The notes beneath the pieces were generated by a model. That model was not told the origin of the DNA, did not search any database, and saw only the letters and a list, made by a program, of their open reading frames with translations. Below are positions 61,227 through 64,000 of a stretch of 64,000 bases of DNA, in pieces (positions within the stretch are counted from its first letter, which is position 1; each line of letters starts with the position of its first letter). The stretch is from contig JAOUDZ010000001.1 of the NCBI GenBank assembly GCA_029858965.1, forward strand, positions 1 to 64,000. Direction: 5' to 3'. The position numbers and the translations under genes were made by a program. Source of the DNA: Cyclobacteriaceae bacterium (lineage in GTDB: Bacteria; Bacteroidota; Bacteroidia; Cytophagales; Cyclobacteriaceae).

Positions 61227-64000
61227 TTAATATTTACTGCTAAAAATAGGGCCAACCGGTTCGGATTTCGAGTTCGAATCTCCACCACAATAATTAAAGA
61301 TGGATTCATAAAGAACATCTTGTATCCGTGAACGTATATTGGTGGTGATTAGTTTATTATTCCGATCGGGGTACACCCGATTAGATAGAAAAACATAGAC
61401 CAGGTTGAAGGCTGGATCTACCCACATGCATGTTCCCGTAAAGCCGGTATGCCCAAACGTCCTGGGTGAAGCTTTTGAGGAGGTTGGGCTATTCCAATTA
61501 CTCTGAACAGGCTTATCCCAGCCCAAACCTCTCCGGCTTTCCTCAAACTGTTTATCTGTAAATAGTCTGACCGTTTCAGGTTTATAATATCTAACCCCGC
61601 CATACTGCCCTTCCTGCAGGAGCATTTGCCCGAGTTTTGCCAGATCATTGGCGTCGCTGAATAGCCCAGCATGCCCTGCCACGCCCCCCATCATCGCTGC
61701 CCGCTCATCGTGGACCGTGCCAACAACCCTGATTTTTCTATAAATCTTATCGTCTTCTGTTGGCGCTATCAGTCCTTGTGAAAAGTTTTTCAGCGGCGTG
61801 AATCCTGTGGTGTACGCGCCCAAAGGTTCATACAAATTTTGCTGTAAAAAATCGTCTAGTGGTTGATTGAGAATTTTTTCAGCCAGGCGCTGCAGAATCA
61901 AAAAGCCCAGATCACTATAGCGGTAGTTATAGGGTGTACGAGGTGGTTTCTCTAACATTTTAGATTTCCCAATCCATGACCAAACAGAGTCTATGATATT
62001 TGGGGCAGCGAATAAATCTGGCGAAACCTGTAAGGGATAGTGTTCATCGCGAATGCGACTGTAATAAAGTGGCTGATAAACCGAATCCTTCATTGTTTCT
62101 GGCCACATAGGTATAAAGGGTGCTAGTCCAGCCTGATGCGTAAGCATCTCTATAATCGTTACATCCTTTTTATTTGTTTTCTTCAGTTCAGGCAGATAGA
62201 ATGATACTTTTTTGTAAATGTCAATCAATTTTTTTTCATGCATGAACATGACGGCTTGCAAGGTTGCAGAGACCTTAGTAAGTGAAGCAAGGTCGTAAAT
62301 TGTCTCATTGGTGACGGGGTTATTGTTCTCGTACGTCAGTCCGCCAAACGATTTTTCATACACTACTTTCCCATCCTTAGCCACAAACACCTGGCAACCC
62401 GGTGTGGCTCCAATTTGGATAGCTTCATCAACAATGCGATTAATTTTTTCCAGGGTCCTGCTGTCCATTCCAGCATCCTCAGGTATAGAATACGCCAGCC
62501 TGTTAATACTCTTGGTTTTCATGCCTGTTCCCTCCGCAAGCTGAGGCGAGGCTGTGAATGGCAGAATACCACTTGCACCAAGGGCGCCAAAAATTACCTG
62601 AGGAACAGCTCTCAATGTTTCAGGAGTATTGGTGTAGGCTGTAATTACTGTCTCCAGCTCACCGGCAGACCGCAGGAAACTTTCGTTTCCGAAATCACAA
62701 TAAATGATATCGCGTGTGTCGGATAATTGATTCAACAACCTATTCAATCGTTCGATGAACGCCGGAGGTGTCTGCGGAAAGATGCCTACGATAATAACTT
62801 CCTGATCTGTTAATGCATCAGACAACTCAACCAAATCTGTTTTATCATTCACAGTAAAGTAAGCTGCATTAACATACTTCATCAAATACGAATAGAAATC
62901 TGTATTCGGGATATTTGCTTCACCGGTGATATACGCAAAGTGTTTACCCTCGAGCGATGTAACCGGTATTGTGTTCTCAGAATTCCGAACAACGGTGACA
63001 GCCTCAGCGTACAATTTTTGATTGAGCAAGGAAGCCTCAGGTGAATTCAATCGCGAGATCAGGTTATCAAGATTTATTTCTTGCTTACGCGATAGTCCGG
63101 CATCATACTTAGCCGCCAATATTTTTCTTACTGTAAAATCAAGCTGTTCTTCAATCTCGTGTTTTGACTTTACAAGTTTTTTTATTTTACGAACAGCAGG
63201 TCCTATTTCCGTCGAACCAATCAACACATCATTCCCTGCCTGAAAGGCCAGCAATTCCGCATCTCCACTTCGGTTTTTTTCTGTCATTTCCTTAATCTGC
63301 CCGAGGTCAACAAAGGAGAGTCCGGTAAAATTCATTTTATTCTTTAGCCAGTTGGCGGTGAAGAGCAATGAAAGTGTGGTCGCGTCAAATCCATTTTTCT
63401 TCGCGAGCTTCAGGTTTTCGTAAAACAACGGAAAGCTGGAAGCCGCTGGCATTACCCCGGCCAAATCATTTTCAAAAAGTTTCTGATAGGGGTAGGCCCG
63501 AACCGAATCAATATTGGCTTGTATTGTCGGAAAGTGTTCCTGGACATCAGTTATGGTCAGCCCATTTATCGTAAAATGTTTGGCACAGGCCAGTACACCA
63601 TGATCATGCAATCCACGTACAAATGCAGTTGTTTTATCTGCCACCTTAAGATAGTTTTCTCCAAAGGAACGATAACTGATATTCGGATCTTGTGGATTAT
63701 TATTTACGTCTGCGATTGGGGCAAAATTTAAATTCAATCCCACGATTTTCATCTGCCGCGCTATCTCTGTACCCATTTGATAGATCATCGAATCATTTTT
63801 CAATGCACCTAACACGAGGGCTCTGGGATAACTTAACGTGCTGTCTACCATTTGGCCCAATCCCCACTCTCCATCTTGACCGACGAAAAGTGGTATTGCA
63901 GAAACATGCTGCAATCTTTTTGTAATTGTGGCTTGATTGTATGGCGTTTCGTGCTGAAATATGACGCCTCCAATTTCGTGGCTTTTAATCTGGTCTTCAA
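61227..64000 (-). CDS. GH3-like domain fused to serine hydrolase (class C beta-lactamase type), 5' end outside window
   Basis: 923 residues visible; the frame runs open to the right edge (DQIKSHEIGGVIFQH precedes the internal TTG at 63914). Residues about 1-450 match glycoside hydrolase family 3 of the NagZ type (GQDGEWGLG, LNFAPIADVNNNP, CAKHF). The loop that normally reads KHFPGHGDT is KHFTINGLT, so the His-Asp acid/base dyad is missing, although the nucleophile Asp (FVDLGQIK) is kept. Residues about 480-900 are a serine hydrolase: SLTK (SxxK), YSDLG and GHTG. It may be a peptidoglycan-related esterase or peptidase with a binding-only GH3 domain. Envelope location is likely but the signal peptide is not in view. 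Confidence 0.9.
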   Translation of the reverse strand, partial: EDQIKSHEIGGVIFQHETPYNQATITKRLQHVSAIPLFVGQDGEWGLGQMVDSTLSYPRALVLGALKNDSMIYQMGTEIARQMKIVGLNLNFAPIADVNNNPQDPNISYRSFGENYLKVADKTTAFVRGLHDHGVLACAKHFTINGLTITDVQEHFPTIQANIDSVRAYPYQKLFENDLAGVMPAASSFPLFYENLKLAKKNGFDATTLSLLFTANWLKNKMNFTGLSFVDLGQIKEMTEKNRSGDAELLAFQAGNDVLIGSTEIGPAVRKIKKLVKSKHEIEEQLDFTVRKILAAKYDAGLSRKQEINLDNLISRLNSPEASLLNQKLYAEAVTVVRNSENTIPVTSLEGKHFAYITGEANIPNTDFYSYLMKYVNAAYFTVNDKTDLVELSDALTDQEVIIVGIFPQTPPAFIERLNRLLNQLSDTRDIIYCDFGNESFLRSAGELETVITAYTNTPETLRAVPQVIFGALGASGILPFTASPQLAEGTGMKTKSINRLAYSIPEDAGMDSRTLEKINRIVDEAIQIGATPGCQVFVAKDGKVVYEKSFGGLTYENNNPVTNETIYDLASLTKVSATLQAVMFMHEKKLIDIYKKVSFYLPELKKTNKKDVTIIEMLTHQAGLAPFIPMWPETMKDSVYQPLYYSRIRDEHYPLQVSPDLFAAPNIIDSVWSWIGKSKMLEKPPRTPYNYRYSDLGFLILQRLAEKILNQPLDDFLQQNLYEPLGAYTTGFTPLKNFSQGLIAPTEDDKIYRKIRVVGTVHDERAAMMGGVAGHAGLFSDANDLAKLGQMLLQEGQYGGVRYYKPETVRLFTDKQFEESRRGLGWDKPVQSNWNSPTSSKASPRTFGHTGFTGTCMWVDPAFNLVYVFLSNRVYPDRNNKLITTNIRSRIQDVLYESIFNYCGGDSNSKSEPVGPIFSSKY

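Noticed and set aside
61268-61285. TTCGAGTTCGAATCTCC resembling a tRNA T-arm
   Set aside because: Only three stem pairs, no D- or anticodon arm nearby, and it lies in the coding end of the GH3/serine hydrolase gene.
61227-64000. Loss of the GH3 nucleophile Asp
   Set aside because: Aligning FVDLGQIK with the family FTDALxMK keeps the Asp; only the acid/base loop is altered.

Overview
The window reads as chromosomal DNA of a Bacteroidota bacterium, most likely of the Cytophagales (Chryseolinea/Ohtaekwangia-like); this is an inference from gene content. The signs are promoters of the TTTG / TAnnTTTG type, a DUF2723 (GT117) membrane glycosyltransferase, BshA (bacillithiol pathway), a MetY-MetX-Hom methionine operon behind a SAM-I riboswitch, DUF1080 proteins, a GMC oxidoreductase paired with a gluconate-2-dehydrogenase subunit-3 protein, and many short or absent Shine-Dalgarno sequences with several TTG/GTG starts. 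I saw no tRNA, rRNA, CRISPR array, insertion sequence or phage gene.

Layout. 1-13 kb: the end of an Ada/Ogt methyltransferase, then a cluster of exported sugar-handling genes (GMC oxidoreductase plus partner, a TolB-like propeller protein, two DUF1080 proteins, an esterase fused to an SMP-30-like propeller), a lipoprotein, truA, a small hydrolase, a Dabb protein and a Tat-exported xylose-isomerase-like TIM barrel. The GMC/subunit-3, DUF1080 and TIM-barrel set is the gene kit of the 3-keto-glycoside route, in which a sugar is oxidised at C3 and the glycosidic bond is then broken by elimination. 13-31 kb: clpB, a beta-barrel protein, an orphan nqrF, the hom/metX/metY operon, DinB, fabG, lpdA, the GT117 protein and membrane/TPR proteins.

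33-52 kb: a cell-surface polysaccharide cluster of 19 genes. One GT4 gene faces left and 18 genes run rightwards almost without gaps. It holds a Wzm/Wzt ABC exporter whose Wzt has a C-terminal glycan-binding domain, three FkbM and two other methyltransferases, GT2, GT4, GT10, GT11, GT61 and DUF288/STELLO glycosyltransferases, an acyltransferase and a 2OG-Fe(II) oxygenase. This fits ABC-transporter-dependent O-antigen synthesis with a methylated or otherwise modified chain end. No wzx, wzy or initiating transferase is present.

52-64 kb: an Lrp/AsnC regulator with a palindromic operator, a PyrR-like phosphoribosyltransferase, panB, a PIN-PhoH protein, an AlbA_2-domain protein, a MoxR-type AAA/VWA pair, a fatty-acid-hydroxylase-family membrane protein, bshA and a GH3/serine-hydrolase fusion that runs off the right edge.

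The most interesting element is the roughly 415-nt leader of metY (23171-23588, minus strand). A clear SAM-I riboswitch is followed by an unlisted 43-codon ORF whose end is packed with cysteine codons, then by mutually exclusive hairpins. This looks like a two-input (SAM and cysteine) control of methionine synthesis.
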